NCBI RefSeq assembly: GCF_000025865.1
Contig: NC_014002.1
Location: 1-64,000, forward strand
Source: Methanohalophilus mahii DSM 5219
Lineage (GTDB): Archaea > Halobacteriota > Methanosarcinia > Methanosarcinales > Methanosarcinaceae
DNA: 64,000 bases
Direction: 5' to 3'
This document shows, one piece after another, positions 1-9,025 of the stretch; the first letter of the stretch is position 1, and the number at the start of each line of letters is the position of its first letter. The notes beneath the pieces are model-generated. The model was not told the origin of the DNA. It saw nothing but the letters and a program-made list of their open reading frames with translations, and searched no databases. The translations under genes were made by a program, and so were the position numbers.

Positions 1-19
1 ATAACTGTTAAGAATAGAT

Positions 20-39
20 ACCTATATTTCCATTAGAGT
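20..39 (+). promoter_or_regulatory. Weak origin-recognition-box-like sequence upstream of cdc6
   Basis: CCTATATTTCCA at 21-32 is identical to the core of the much better ORB match at 23644-23655, and the next bases (T-T-A-G-A-G) partly match its C-T-G-G-A-G. Origin recognition boxes often lie beside orc1/cdc6 in archaea. The CCCC tract expected about four bases upstream is only partly present, so this copy is degenerate. The window starts just upstream, so any full origin would lie outside it. Confidence 0.35.
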
Positions 40-166
40 ACTAATAGAGGAAAATTACGTCCTTTTGCATATATCAAATATTGCTAAGAGGAGGTACCCG
101 CTTTGGTTTCAATCTACTAAAAAACGATTAGACGGTATTTATATATTACAAATAGAAGGTGTTTGG

Positions 167-1402
167 ATGGATAATAGTTCACTTGATGGGTTATTTGAAG
201 AGTTATTGGAGACAGAATCCCTTTTTAAGAATAAGGAAGTGTTGAGACCTGCGTATACACCGGAAAATCTTCCTCACCGAAGTGATCAGATAAATAATAT
301 TGCTACGGTACTGGTATCAGCTTTGAGGGGTCATACACCTTCTAATGTTCTCATTTATGGAAAAACAGGTACAGGTAAAACTGCAGTTGCCAGATATGTG
401 GGTATTGAACTTGAAAGGAAAAGTGATCATCTCAATGTACAATGTAATGTCCTTTACATAAACTGTGAAGTAATAGATACACAGTACAGGTTACTGGCCA
501 ATCTTGCAAAACAGTTCGGTGAAGATGTTCCTATGACAGGGTGGCCTACAGATCAGGTTTTTTTCCGATTTAAAGAGGCAGTGGATTCCAGGAAACAGGT
601 TATTATTATAATTCTTGATGAAATTGATAAACTGATTAAGAAAGGGGATGATGTCCTCTACAATCTTTCCCGGATGAATACGGATCTTCAAAATGCCCGT
701 GTAAGCATGATAGGTATTTCCAATGACCTGAAGTTCACTGAATTTCTGGATCCACGTGTGAAAAGTTCTCTGGGTGAGGAGGAAATTATCTTTCCACCCT
801 ATGATGCCGAACAGATAAGCGATATTCTCAGGCAGCGTGCGGCTATTGCCTATAAGGAAAACAGCATGGATGATATGGTAATTCCTCTATGTTCTGCTTT
901 TGCGGCACAGGAACACGGCGATGCACGGCGTGCTCTTGATCTGATGAGGGTTGCCGGGGAAATAGCCGAACGGGAAAAGAAGAATATTATCGAGGAAGAA
1001 CACGTCAGGCAGGCCCAGGAAAAAATCGAAGTGGATCGTATAGTGGAGGTTATCCGTACTCTTCCTACCCAGTCCAAGCTCGCTCTCTATAGTGTAATGC
1101 TGCTACGTAATAATGGCCACCGTAATGTGACAACGGGTGAAGTGTATAACGTTTATAGGCAGTTATGCCGCAATGTTGATACCGATATCCTGACCCAGAG
1201 AAGGGTAACCGATCTCATATCAGAACTTGATATGCTGGGTATCCTCAATGCTATAGTTGTGAGTAAGGGTAGGTATGGGCGTACCAAGGAAATAGTCCTG
1301 AGTGTACCTGTTGAAAGCACCAAGAAAGTATTGCTTGAGGATTATCGTCTCAATATGCTGGCTGATTTCAAACCGGTACTAACAGCCCAGATGCATCTTT
1401 AA
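167..1402 (+). CDS. cdc6: ORC1-type DNA replication initiator (Cdc6/Orc1)
   Basis: Archaeal Orc1/Cdc6 AAA+ ATPase that binds origin recognition boxes and loads the MCM helicase. In the 411-residue protein the Walker A motif GKTGTGKT lies near residues 65-72, Walker B with DEID near 151-154, sensor 1 IGISND follows, and sensor 2 is in HGDARRALDLMR. The last ~110 residues fit the winged-helix DNA-binding domain. An upstream in-frame ATG at 65 exists, but ATG 167 has AGAAGGTG just before it and gives the usual family length. The gene converges on signal peptidase I, with polB beyond; cdc6 close to polB is a recurrent euryarchaeal arrangement. Confidence 0.93.
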   Translation: MDNSSLDGLFEELLETESLFKNKEVLRPAYTPENLPHRSDQINNIATVLVSALRGHTPSNVLIYGKTGTGKTAVARYVGIELERKSDHLNVQCNVLYINCEVIDTQYRLLANLAKQFGEDVPMTGWPTDQVFFRFKEAVDSRKQVIIIILDEIDKLIKKGDDVLYNLSRMNTDLQNARVSMIGISNDLKFTEFLDPRVKSSLGEEEIIFPPYDAEQISDILRQRAAIAYKENSMDDMVIPLCSAFAAQEHGDARRALDLMRVAGEIAEREKKNIIEEEHVRQAQEKIEVDRIVEVIRTLPTQSKLALYSVMLLRNNGHRNVTTGEVYNVYRQLCRNVDTDILTQRRVTDLISELDMLGILNAIVVSKGRYGRTKEIVLSVPVESTKKVLLEDYRLNMLADFKPVLTAQMHL

Positions 1403-1422
1403 GGCGGAATTATTAAATTGAG

Positions 1423-1447
1423 CAGGTTAAACCTGTCCTTCTTTTTT
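1423..1447 (+). terminator. Hairpin plus T tract after cdc6
   Basis: CAGG (1423-1426) and CCTG (1432-1435) form a short stem around TTAAA, followed by TCCTTCTTTTTT. It lies in the 54-base gap between the convergent cdc6 and signal peptidase genes and would serve cdc6. Confidence 0.5.
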
Positions 1448-1456
1448 AGAGATATA

Positions 1457-2011
1457 TCAGGACAACAGTAATCGTATATGTCCAATATAAGGAACCTTAT
1501 AACGGGCAACACCGATGATCCATTCTTCTTTTACAGGAGCAAGATAACTGATCTGGCCCTGCTGGTCATAGTAGCTATTTGTTTTCTTATTGTCCCCTTT
1601 GGTTATGTAACCTTCATGCGGAGCATCAGGTCCCCCTTCCCACATTTGTTCGCCTTCTTCAACAAAATACATGGCCCTGTGGATTACCGGGGTCACTCCT
1701 TTCTGCCCGTAGGGTCGGTATAAGATAACATCTCCCTTTTTTTCAAATGAGATATAGTCTTCAGGTGCATCCCGAAGTGTTTCTATCCGTGTCCTGTCAA
1801 GATCTTCGATAAAGATTATGTCTCCCCTGTACATATGGGGTTCCATACTTCCCGACTCCACCGCAACCATTGGGGTCCACATTCCAAAGAATAGCTGGGA
1901 CAGGATGCCAATAACTGCAAGAATAGCCAGTACTGATAAAGCGTCACGTGCGATTCCCACCCAAAAATTATCGCTATTCTTAAAAGTATGAATTATTTCC
2001 CCTATTTCCAT
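1457..2011 (-). CDS. Archaeal signal peptidase I (Sec11-type)
   Basis: Membrane serine protease that removes signal peptides from secreted precursors. The 184-residue protein has one N-terminal membrane segment (about residues 25-45) and the family motifs: catalytic Ser55 in SGSMEP, His111 in VIHRA in place of the bacterial general-base lysine, and an Asp near 140 in KGDN. The Ser/His arrangement is that of eukaryotic and archaeal Sec11/SPC18 enzymes. ATG 2011 is preferred over the longer frame starting at 2095 because CGGAGA sits nine bases before it and the extra 28 residues look unlike a protease N terminus. The many secreted proteins in this window are likely substrates. Confidence 0.88.
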   Translation of the reverse strand: MEIGEIIHTFKNSDNFWVGIARDALSVLAILAVIGILSQLFFGMWTPMVAVESGSMEPHMYRGDIIFIEDLDRTRIETLRDAPEDYISFEKKGDVILYRPYGQKGVTPVIHRAMYFVEEGEQMWEGGPDAPHEGYITKGDNKKTNSYYDQQGQISYLAPVKEEWIIGVARYKVPYIGHIRLLLS

Positions 2012-2150
2012 GAATATTTCTCCGAATTGGCAAACCAAATTTGTCTGTATCGAGTTTAAACTTATTGGTTTATTTGATAAAATAATGTTTACCAAAGTAT
2101 TGTTATACAGGTAAATTCTTGTAACTACATTACCAATATAGAGGTCTGTA

Positions 2151-3611
2151 ATGCAAGAAATGTCTTTTCTTTCTGATTTGCTTGAAGCAGGCTACCAGGT
2201 GAGTCCTCAGGCAGCCGAGCTTATAACTTCTCACAACAATCCCCGGGCCCTTATCAATCACATACTGGGAAGTGTGGATGATTCGGTATTCGTGATAGAC
2301 GTTGATGATATTGATTTTACGGGATTTGAAGAAGTAAAGGATGTAGAGGTTCCATGCAAACAGGAACCTGTTGCAAATACAACTTCTGCAAATCCCATCT
2401 CCGTGCTTTGCGATATAACAGATTGTTCCACCTGTGTCGGGGAATATATGGAATTTGTACAGTATTTCCGCAACCGTTACAGTCGGCTGAGTGAGATGAT
2501 CAGGGGCAGGGTCAATGCCAGACCCATGGAAAGCCTGAAAGGAAACAGACGTGTACCCGGGGATGAGATTTCCATAATCGGTATGGTATCAGAGATTAAA
2601 AATACGTCCAATGGTCATCGTCTGGTGCGTTTTGAAGACCCTACGGGTTCTTTCCAGGTACTTTTCAGTATGAATGATAAGGATATCTATGAACAATCGA
2701 ACAAGCTTGTCCTTGATGATGTGGTAGGGGTCAGTGGTAATCTCACCAATGACGGCAAACTCCTGATAGCCAAAAAACTTGTATTTCCAGACCTGCCAAA
2801 TATGGGTTTATCCAAAAACGGTAGTCAGGGCAAGGCTCTTTTCATTTCAGATGTGCATATAGGAAGTAATACCTTCCTGCAAGGTCAATGGGACGATTTC
2901 ATGACCTTTGTCAAGAGGGAATCTGACAATCCCGAGCTTAACAAACTAGCACAGCAATTACGCTATATTGTGGTTGCCGGTGATATTGTAGATGGGGTAG
3001 GTATTTATCCAGGACAGGAAGAGGAGCTTACCATACCGGATATTTATGACCAGTATGAGGAAGTTGCCCACTATTTCAACCAGATACCTTCTGATATCAC
3101 AGTAGTTATTGGTCCTGGCAACCACGATGCTGTACGCCAGGCCGAACCCCAGCCCACATTCCCGGAACGTATCAGGAAAATGTTTGATCCCAGGATAAAA
3201 TTCGTGGGCAATCCTGCTCTTGTGGATCTGGATGGTGTGCTTGTGTTGATGTACCACGGCCGCTCTATAGATGATTTTGTGTCAAGCATACAGGGAATCT
3301 CCTACAGTGAACCTGAAAAAGCAATGCTGGAAATGGTAAAGCGTCGCCATCTCTCCCCGACCTACGGCAGCAGGGTTTCTATAGCTCCGGAGAAGACTGA
3401 CCATTTTGTGATCGATCATATACCCGATATACTGCATTGTGGCCATGTCCATACTGTAGGGGTGAAGCAGTACAGGGGTACACTGCTTATCAATTCAGGA
3501 ACCTGGCAGGACCAGACCGAATTCCAGAAACGGGTAAATGTGGTACCTGAACCAGCTAGGGTCCCGGTGGTTGATCTTGCCACCTTTCAGCCGACCATGC
3601 TGCAGTTTTGA
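2151..3611 (+). CDS. polB: DNA polymerase D small subunit (DP1, PolB)
   Basis: Small subunit of the euryarchaeal replicative polymerase PolD; it carries the Mre11-like 3'-5' exonuclease. The 486-residue protein has an N-terminal helical region, a linker, an OB fold at about 130-215 and a calcineurin-like phosphodiesterase domain. Metal-binding motifs are visible in order: SDVHIGS, GDIVDG, GPGNHDA, YHGRSIDDF and HCGHVHT, then NSGTWQDQT. AGAGGT before ATG 2151 supports the start; ATG 2160 is an alternative. The large subunit (polC/DP2) is not in this window. The gene is divergent from signal peptidase. Confidence 0.95.
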   Translation: MQEMSFLSDLLEAGYQVSPQAAELITSHNNPRALINHILGSVDDSVFVIDVDDIDFTGFEEVKDVEVPCKQEPVANTTSANPISVLCDITDCSTCVGEYMEFVQYFRNRYSRLSEMIRGRVNARPMESLKGNRRVPGDEISIIGMVSEIKNTSNGHRLVRFEDPTGSFQVLFSMNDKDIYEQSNKLVLDDVVGVSGNLTNDGKLLIAKKLVFPDLPNMGLSKNGSQGKALFISDVHIGSNTFLQGQWDDFMTFVKRESDNPELNKLAQQLRYIVVAGDIVDGVGIYPGQEEELTIPDIYDQYEEVAHYFNQIPSDITVVIGPGNHDAVRQAEPQPTFPERIRKMFDPRIKFVGNPALVDLDGVLVLMYHGRSIDDFVSSIQGISYSEPEKAMLEMVKRRHLSPTYGSRVSIAPEKTDHFVIDHIPDILHCGHVHTVGVKQYRGTLLINSGTWQDQTEFQKRVNVVPEPARVPVVDLATFQPTMLQF

Positions 3612-3650
3612 ACGTGTATTTTATATAATGCCAGTCAAGAGTTAGTCCGG

Positions 3651-4583
3651 ATGGCTTCAGATTTATTACCTGATATTGGTACATTAATTAAAAAGCAGGG
3701 ATACAGGCTTGCAGGATCTCATTCAGCTGTCAAAACATGTCTGTGGATGAGACGGGCTGTGCGTGAGGAAGGAGAATGTTATAAAGCCCGTTTTTATGGG
3801 ATTTCATCCCACAGATGCCTGCAGATGACCCCAACACTGTGCTGTAACCAGCGTTGCCTGCACTGCTGGAGGCCGGTTGAGCTTGATGTTCCAACCCCTC
3901 AGAAATGGGATTCTCCAGTGGAAATAATGGGGTCTTCAATAGAATGTCAACGCAACCTGATTTCCGGGTTTGGAGGTTCGGCCTCAAGAGAATTGTGGCA
4001 ACAGGCCAATGAGCCTGCACATGTGGCTATCTCTTTATCCGGTGAACCTACCCTTTATCCTTATCTGGATGAACTGATAGAAGAATTCCGAAGCAGAGGA
4101 GTAAGTACTTTTGTGGTAACCAACGGTACTGTCCCTGAAACGATTAAACGCATAAAACCTTCCCAGCTCTACATGAGCCTGGATGCTCCTGAAAGGCAGA
4201 CCTATATGGAAGTTTGTTCCCCAAAGGATCCCTGTTTATGGGATAACATAAATGAATCCCTCAGTATCCTTAAAAATAAAGAATGCAGGACTGCTATCCG
4301 TATTACTCTAATCAAGGGTGTGAATATGTTTGATGTGAAAGGTTATGCGGATCTTATCAGAAAGGCACAGCCTGATATTATTGAAGTCAAAGCCTATATG
4401 CACCTGGGTTTTTCCAGGAACCGGCTTGAAAGGGATGCCATGCCAGGGCACGAAGAAGTCCTTGATTTTGCAAATCAGCTTGGCTGTGAATTGGGTTATG
4501 AAGTTGGCGACCAGGTTGAAATAAGTCGCGTTGTCATGCTTTTTCGTGATGGAAAATTTGTCGCTTCTAAACTCCCCGTTTGA
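3651..4583 (+). CDS. taw1: tRNA-Phe 4-demethylwyosine synthase (Taw1)
   Basis: Radical-SAM enzyme that condenses N1-methylguanosine-37 of tRNA-Phe with pyruvate carbons to make 4-demethylwyosine. The SAM-cluster motif CX3CX2C is at Cys65, Cys69 and Cys72, with a glycine-rich SGEPTLYP strand downstream, and the 310-residue length fits archaeal Taw1. A TATA-like element (TTTTATATAATG) lies about 25 bases upstream of the start region, so it may have its own promoter despite the 39-base gap after polB. Confidence 0.92.
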   Translation: MASDLLPDIGTLIKKQGYRLAGSHSAVKTCLWMRRAVREEGECYKARFYGISSHRCLQMTPTLCCNQRCLHCWRPVELDVPTPQKWDSPVEIMGSSIECQRNLISGFGGSASRELWQQANEPAHVAISLSGEPTLYPYLDELIEEFRSRGVSTFVVTNGTVPETIKRIKPSQLYMSLDAPERQTYMEVCSPKDPCLWDNINESLSILKNKECRTAIRITLIKGVNMFDVKGYADLIRKAQPDIIEVKAYMHLGFSRNRLERDAMPGHEEVLDFANQLGCELGYEVGDQVEISRVVMLFRDGKFVASKLPV

Positions 4584-4596
4584 CGCACTGTCATAA

Positions 4597-4689
4597 CTTA
4601 TATTTATAATAATGGCTTATATTGTAAGCCTAGAGCATAGCGAATATCCCGACATTTTGATTAATTTTTGATTATGGAGTATCCTTACA
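4597..4689 (+). promoter_or_regulatory. Promoter and leader of prf1
   Basis: CTTATATTTATAAT at 4597-4610 is a good archaeal TATA box. A perfect six-base-pair hairpin follows (GGCTTA 4614-4619, TAAGCC 4625-4630). The predicted transcript start is about 4630-4635, so the hairpin lies at the initiation region and could be an operator rather than RNA structure. GGAGT about nine bases before ATG 4690 is the ribosome binding site. Confidence 0.5.
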
Positions 4690-5937
4690 ATGGCCGAACA
4701 ATCTGCTCATGAAAAATATGAATTCAAGAAAAAACTTGAATCCCTCCGAAACAAAAAGGGAAGGGGTACTGAACTCATATCCCTTTACATACCACCTGAC
4801 AAACAGCTGTCCGATGTGACCTCACAGCTTAAGACTGAACACAGTCAGGCTTCCAACATTAAATCCAAGGTCACAAGGACCAATGTGCAGTCTGCAATAG
4901 ATTCCCTGCTTTCCCGTCTTAAATATCTTAAGATCCCGGAAAACGGTATCGTTTATTTTACCGGAGCTGTGGATATAGGTGCGGACAAAACGAATATGGA
5001 AACCACAACCATAATTCCCCCCCAGCCGCTCACGATTTATAAGTATCACTGTGACTCTGCCTTTTTCCTCGAACCGCTGGAAGGGATGCTCAAGGATGCC
5101 AAGACCTACGGTTTGCTTGTGCTTGACAGAAGGGAAGCTACAATTGGTTTACTTACAGGCAAACATATAGAACCCTATCGTAACCTTACCTCAACAGTTC
5201 CCGGTAAACAGAGGAAAGGTGGTCAGAGTGCTCAGCGTTTCCAGCAGCTTAGGCTTATAGCGATACACGATTTCTACAAACGTATAGGAGATGCGGCCAG
5301 TGAAATTTTCCTGACGGTTGACATGAAGGATTTTGAGGGAATATTGCTGGGTGGCCCTTCCCCGACCAAGGAAGAATTCCAATCAGGAGAATTCCTGCAT
5401 CATGAGCTGCAAAGGAAAATACTGGGACTCTTTGATGTGGCCTACACCGATGAATCAGGATTGCAGGAACTTGTCAATGCTGCAAGTGAGCGTCTGCAGG
5501 ACCTGGACCTGATGGTTGAAAAGAATCTTATGCAAAAGTTTTTCAAGGAACTGGTATCTGATTCCGGAAAGGCTGCCTATGGTGAGGAAGTTGTGCGTCA
5601 GAACCTGATGATAGGGGCCGTGGAGATACTGCTGATATCCGAGGACTTAAGGTCTGAAAGAATAAAGGTCAGGTGTACCGACGGGGATTATGAAGACAAC
5701 ATAACCCGGGAAAATCAACCGGATCAGAAAAGTGTAGATGACTTTGGTAACTGCCCTAAATGTGGGTCTCCCCTGGAAGTTGTCGAAAGGGTAGATATCG
5801 TGGATGAACTCTCGGATCTGAGTGACCAGATGGGAAGTGAGGTGGCTTTCATATCAACTGATTTTGAGGAAGGTGGCCAGCTTCTCAATGCTTTTGGCGG
5901 CATTGTTGCTATTTTGCGGTATAATACAGGTATGTAA
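4690..5937 (+). CDS. prf1: Peptide chain release factor aRF1
   Basis: Archaeal class I release factor that reads stop codons and triggers peptide release. The NIKS stop-recognition motif is at residues 56-59 and the GGQ catalytic motif at 177-179, in the order domain 1, domain 2, then the eL30-like C domain containing a CPKCGSP zinc-knuckle stretch. Length (415 residues) is typical. In methylotrophic Methanosarcinaceae aRF1 matters because UAG can also encode pyrrolysine, but no pyl genes are in this window. argS starts nine bases downstream, suggesting co-transcription. Confidence 0.95.
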   Translation: MAEQSAHEKYEFKKKLESLRNKKGRGTELISLYIPPDKQLSDVTSQLKTEHSQASNIKSKVTRTNVQSAIDSLLSRLKYLKIPENGIVYFTGAVDIGADKTNMETTTIIPPQPLTIYKYHCDSAFFLEPLEGMLKDAKTYGLLVLDRREATIGLLTGKHIEPYRNLTSTVPGKQRKGGQSAQRFQQLRLIAIHDFYKRIGDAASEIFLTVDMKDFEGILLGGPSPTKEEFQSGEFLHHELQRKILGLFDVAYTDESGLQELVNAASERLQDLDLMVEKNLMQKFFKELVSDSGKAAYGEEVVRQNLMIGAVEILLISEDLRSERIKVRCTDGDYEDNITRENQPDQKSVDDFGNCPKCGSPLEVVERVDIVDELSDLSDQMGSEVAFISTDFEEGGQLLNAFGGIVAILRYNTGM

Positions 5938-5946
5938 GGTGATCAT

Positions 5947-7650
5947 TTGTATCTTGAATTTGTTAACCAGGTAGTATCGGTACTGGAAAATGCCGTACAA
6001 AGAGCGGGATTTGAACCAGTGGAGATAGCCCCCGAACCTTCCCAACACGCAGACCTCTCTACAAGGGTCGCTTTCAAGCTGGCCGCAGTTGCCAGGAAAA
6101 GTCCGGTGGAAGTAGCAAACCAGATCGTGGAAAATATCCAGCTTCGGGAAAACTGTCTGATCGAAAGTATCGGGACTACCGGGCCCTACATCAATATCAA
6201 GGCCAACAGGACCTATATTGACCGTACCTTTGAGACTGTCAGGAGCAAAAAGGAAGATTTTGGCGGAAATTTTTATTCAGGAAAAATATTGCTGGAACAC
6301 ACTTCGGCCAATCCCAATGGTCCCCTACATGTGGGTCACATACGCAATTCCATAATAGGAGACACCCTGACCAGGATTCTGAGAAAAGCCGGATACGATG
6401 TGGATGCCCAGTATTACGTGAATGATATGGGCAGACAGATTGCCATAGTTTCCTGGGCCCTGGAACATTTCGAAATGGACCCTGATCTCAAATCGGATCA
6501 TGCTATTGCCAATGTATATATCAAGGCCAATGCCCGGCTTGAAGAGGACTCCCAGAAGGTTGAATACATCGATAATTTGATGCAGCGGGTGGAATCCGGG
6601 GATGAGGAGGTCATAAAACGCTTTGATGATGCCGTGGACCTTGCTGTAAAAGGAATTCGCAGTACCTTACTTCGTATGAATGTCCATCATGATTCTTTTG
6701 TTAATGAATCAGGTTTTGTCCGTTCGGGAGCTGTGTCGGATATCGTGGATAAAATCCGAAAAACCGGCCGTGTCGATGTGGATGATGGAGCTCTTGTGGT
6801 GGATCTTTCCGATTATGGATTTGAAAAGACCCTGGTTGTGCAACGCAGGGATGGTACTTCCCTTTATACTACAAGGGATCTTGCCTATCATGAATGGAAA
6901 ACCATGCAGGCAGATCGGATTATTGATATTCTGGGAGCGGATCACAAATTGATCTCCGGCCAGCTCAAAGCCACTCTCAACGCTGTGGGCTTAAAGGAGC
7001 CTGAAATTGTAATCTTTGAATTTGTATCCCTGCCCGAGGGTTCCATGAGTACCCGAAGAGGTCAGTTCATAACCGCTGATGAATTGCTGGACAAGGTTCA
7101 AGCAAGAGCCTTTGAGGAAGTTGAAAAACGCCGCCCTGAAATGTCACCTGAATTTATGGAAAAAGTGGCCGGTATGGTCGGTATCGGTGCTGTAAGGTAT
7201 GATATAATCAAGGTTTCTCCGGAAAAATCCACGGTCTTTGACTGGAAAGCAGCCCTTGATTTTGAAAAACAGGGTGGGCCCTTTATACAGTATTCTCATG
7301 CCAGGGCAAGCAGTATTCTCAAAAAGGCTGGTGAGGAAGGAATATGGGATCCTGCATCAAAACCCAATCCTTCAGTACTGACCGATGAATCCGAGATTAC
7401 CCTGATAAAACAAATTGCTCTGTTTGATAAGGTATTGAAACAGGCTGCAGACGATCTCAAACCTCACATAATCGCTATCTATGGGAGGGAATTGGCGGAC
7501 GCCTTCAACCAGTTCTACAGGTTCTCCCCGGTGCTGGGTGCCGAAACTGAAGAACTCAGGAATGCCAGATTGGGTCTTGTGGACTGTGCCCGGATAGTGC
7601 TGGCCAATGTGCTGGAGACCTTGGGTATGGGTGCTCCAGAATCAATGTGA
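5947..7650 (+). CDS. argS: Arginyl-tRNA synthetase
   Basis: Class I aminoacyl-tRNA synthetase charging tRNA-Arg. An N-terminal Add-1-like domain (about 1-110) precedes the HIGH-equivalent HVGH in GPLHVGHIRN; the KMSKS-equivalent is GSMSTRRG, and the C-terminal ~120 residues form the DALR anticodon-binding domain. The start is TTG at 5947, supported by AAGGTGAT just upstream; no in-frame ATG gives a complete N-terminal domain. The gene overlaps the next one by four bases. Confidence 0.95.
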   Translation: MYLEFVNQVVSVLENAVQRAGFEPVEIAPEPSQHADLSTRVAFKLAAVARKSPVEVANQIVENIQLRENCLIESIGTTGPYINIKANRTYIDRTFETVRSKKEDFGGNFYSGKILLEHTSANPNGPLHVGHIRNSIIGDTLTRILRKAGYDVDAQYYVNDMGRQIAIVSWALEHFEMDPDLKSDHAIANVYIKANARLEEDSQKVEYIDNLMQRVESGDEEVIKRFDDAVDLAVKGIRSTLLRMNVHHDSFVNESGFVRSGAVSDIVDKIRKTGRVDVDDGALVVDLSDYGFEKTLVVQRRDGTSLYTTRDLAYHEWKTMQADRIIDILGADHKLISGQLKATLNAVGLKEPEIVIFEFVSLPEGSMSTRRGQFITADELLDKVQARAFEEVEKRRPEMSPEFMEKVAGMVGIGAVRYDIIKVSPEKSTVFDWKAALDFEKQGGPFIQYSHARASSILKKAGEEGIWDPASKPNPSVLTDESEITLIKQIALFDKVLKQAADDLKPHIIAIYGRELADAFNQFYRFSPVLGAETEELRNARLGLVDCARIVLANVLETLGMGAPESM

Positions 7651-7925
7651 AACCCATGTTTTCCCTCGAACAACTGGTACTGGCCTATATCGGTCTTGCC
7701 AGTCTTTTTTCTTTTGTTATAATGGGGATTGATAAGAAAAAAGCTGTAAAGGGAGCCTACCGCATATCAGAGAAATTCCTTTTCATCTGCGCTTTTGCAG
7801 GTGGCAGCGTGGGTATCCTGGCAGGTATGTACATCTTCAGGCATAAGATTCGCCGCTGGAAGTTCAAGCTGGGTATTCCTTTGATTCTTGTTCTTGAAAT
7901 GTATCTGTATGTGAAATTTATTTGA
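7647..7925 (+). CDS. DUF1294 family small membrane protein
   Basis: A 92-residue membrane protein with helices at about 8-27, 43-63 and 75-91. The MGIDKKKA and FAGGSVGILAGM segments and the charged RHKIRRWKF loop are typical of DUF1294, whose function is unknown. It starts with GTG 7647, overlapping the argS stop, or with ATG 7656. Overlap implies co-translation with argS but does not imply a tRNA role. Confidence 0.8.
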   Translation: MKPMFSLEQLVLAYIGLASLFSFVIMGIDKKKAVKGAYRISEKFLFICAFAGGSVGILAGMYIFRHKIRRWKFKLGIPLILVLEMYLYVKFI

Positions 7926-7928
7926 TAT

Positions 7929-8957
7929 TCAAGACCATTCTGCAAACTCATTCAGATATTTATCCCTTGCCTGTTCCATCGCCCTGATGTTCACAACCGG
8001 GGTCTCAGGTGCAAGACCACTTCCGGGAGCCAGTATATCAACTCCCTCCTCCAGGCATTTGAAAGCTTCCTCCTCAACCTCTTCTGGTGTGCTGTAAAGC
8101 AGGGTATTTGTCGTTGATATGTTCCCTATAAGAATGGTTCTTGAGCCGATCTGGGATTTTGCTTCAGCTACACTGACACTTTCCTCAATACTGATTCCCT
8201 CAAAACCACAGTTTGCCAGTGAGGATAGGATGGATGTCGTATTACCACACATATGCATAACAACCGGTCCTTCAATGGAATGGGTAAGATGCTGGTATGA
8301 TGGTTTGATAAGGGTCTCGAATAACAGACAATCCAGCGTTTCCGGTCCGGCAACCGTATCATCCAGGCAGATTACATCGGCACCGGCTTCAAAAAGTAAT
8401 TTTGCATACCCTTCACAGATGCAGGTTGCTTCCCTGATATACATCTTGAAGGTTTCAGGCTTGAAAAGGGCCCATTTCAGGTAATCCTGTGCCCCTATAA
8501 GATGGTAGACCAGTGTAGCCGGTCCTTCCATTCCTGCAATCAGCGGTACATCCGGTGCAAAGTTTCTCAACCTGCGTGTGGTCTCCAGTACCACCGGTAC
8601 CCTTGCCCTGTCATAAACGTCTGCAGGAATATCGGGGTTTTCCACTTTTTCGGCAAAGGGATGGGATATCACTTCGGGTGGTCTGTTTATGGTTCCCAGG
8701 TCAATTTCACATCCGGCCGCTTCGGCAAGGACTGTCAGGCAAAAGGGGTAGCTTATTGCTTCAAGTCCCCCGACAGTATGTGCTGCCAGCGAGAGTTCTG
8801 CCATCTGAAATGCGCTGGAATGTGCCTGTGGCCAGAACGCCCCGGTAGTTTCCATCAGACCGTTTGTGGCTGTCTGGGTTACCGATAGTACAGGTATTAG
8901 CCCCTCCTCTTTTCCGGCTAGAACATTGAGTAAGTTTTCTCTGAGTCCAGATTGCAT
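7929..8957 (-). CDS. MtaA/MtbA/UroD-superfamily methyltransferase lacking one zinc cysteine
   Basis: Related to methylcobamide:coenzyme M methyltransferases, which use a zinc-activated thiol to take methyl groups from corrinoid proteins. The TIM-barrel sequence runs from VTQTATNG to APETP. The first two zinc ligands are present in HMCGN, but the third, normally the Cys of APGCG, is Ser (DILAPGSGLAP, codon AGT). Thiol activation may therefore be altered, or the protein may act on another substrate. ATG 8957 aligns best with MtbA lengths; in-frame ATGs at 8969 and 8993 are alternatives. It is divergent from a core-MetE-like gene only 68 bases away. Confidence 0.8.
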   Translation of the reverse strand: MQSGLRENLLNVLAGKEEGLIPVLSVTQTATNGLMETTGAFWPQAHSSAFQMAELSLAAHTVGGLEAISYPFCLTVLAEAAGCEIDLGTINRPPEVISHPFAEKVENPDIPADVYDRARVPVVLETTRRLRNFAPDVPLIAGMEGPATLVYHLIGAQDYLKWALFKPETFKMYIREATCICEGYAKLLFEAGADVICLDDTVAGPETLDCLLFETLIKPSYQHLTHSIEGPVVMHMCGNTTSILSSLANCGFEGISIEESVSVAEAKSQIGSRTILIGNISTTNTLLYSTPEEVEEEAFKCLEEGVDILAPGSGLAPETPVVNIRAMEQARDKYLNEFAEWS

Positions 8958-9025
8958 TTTTCTTCCCATTCTCCTATATTGAATATTGCGCAATTGTTAT
9001 TAATGAAGCTTGCTCATTGGAAGGC

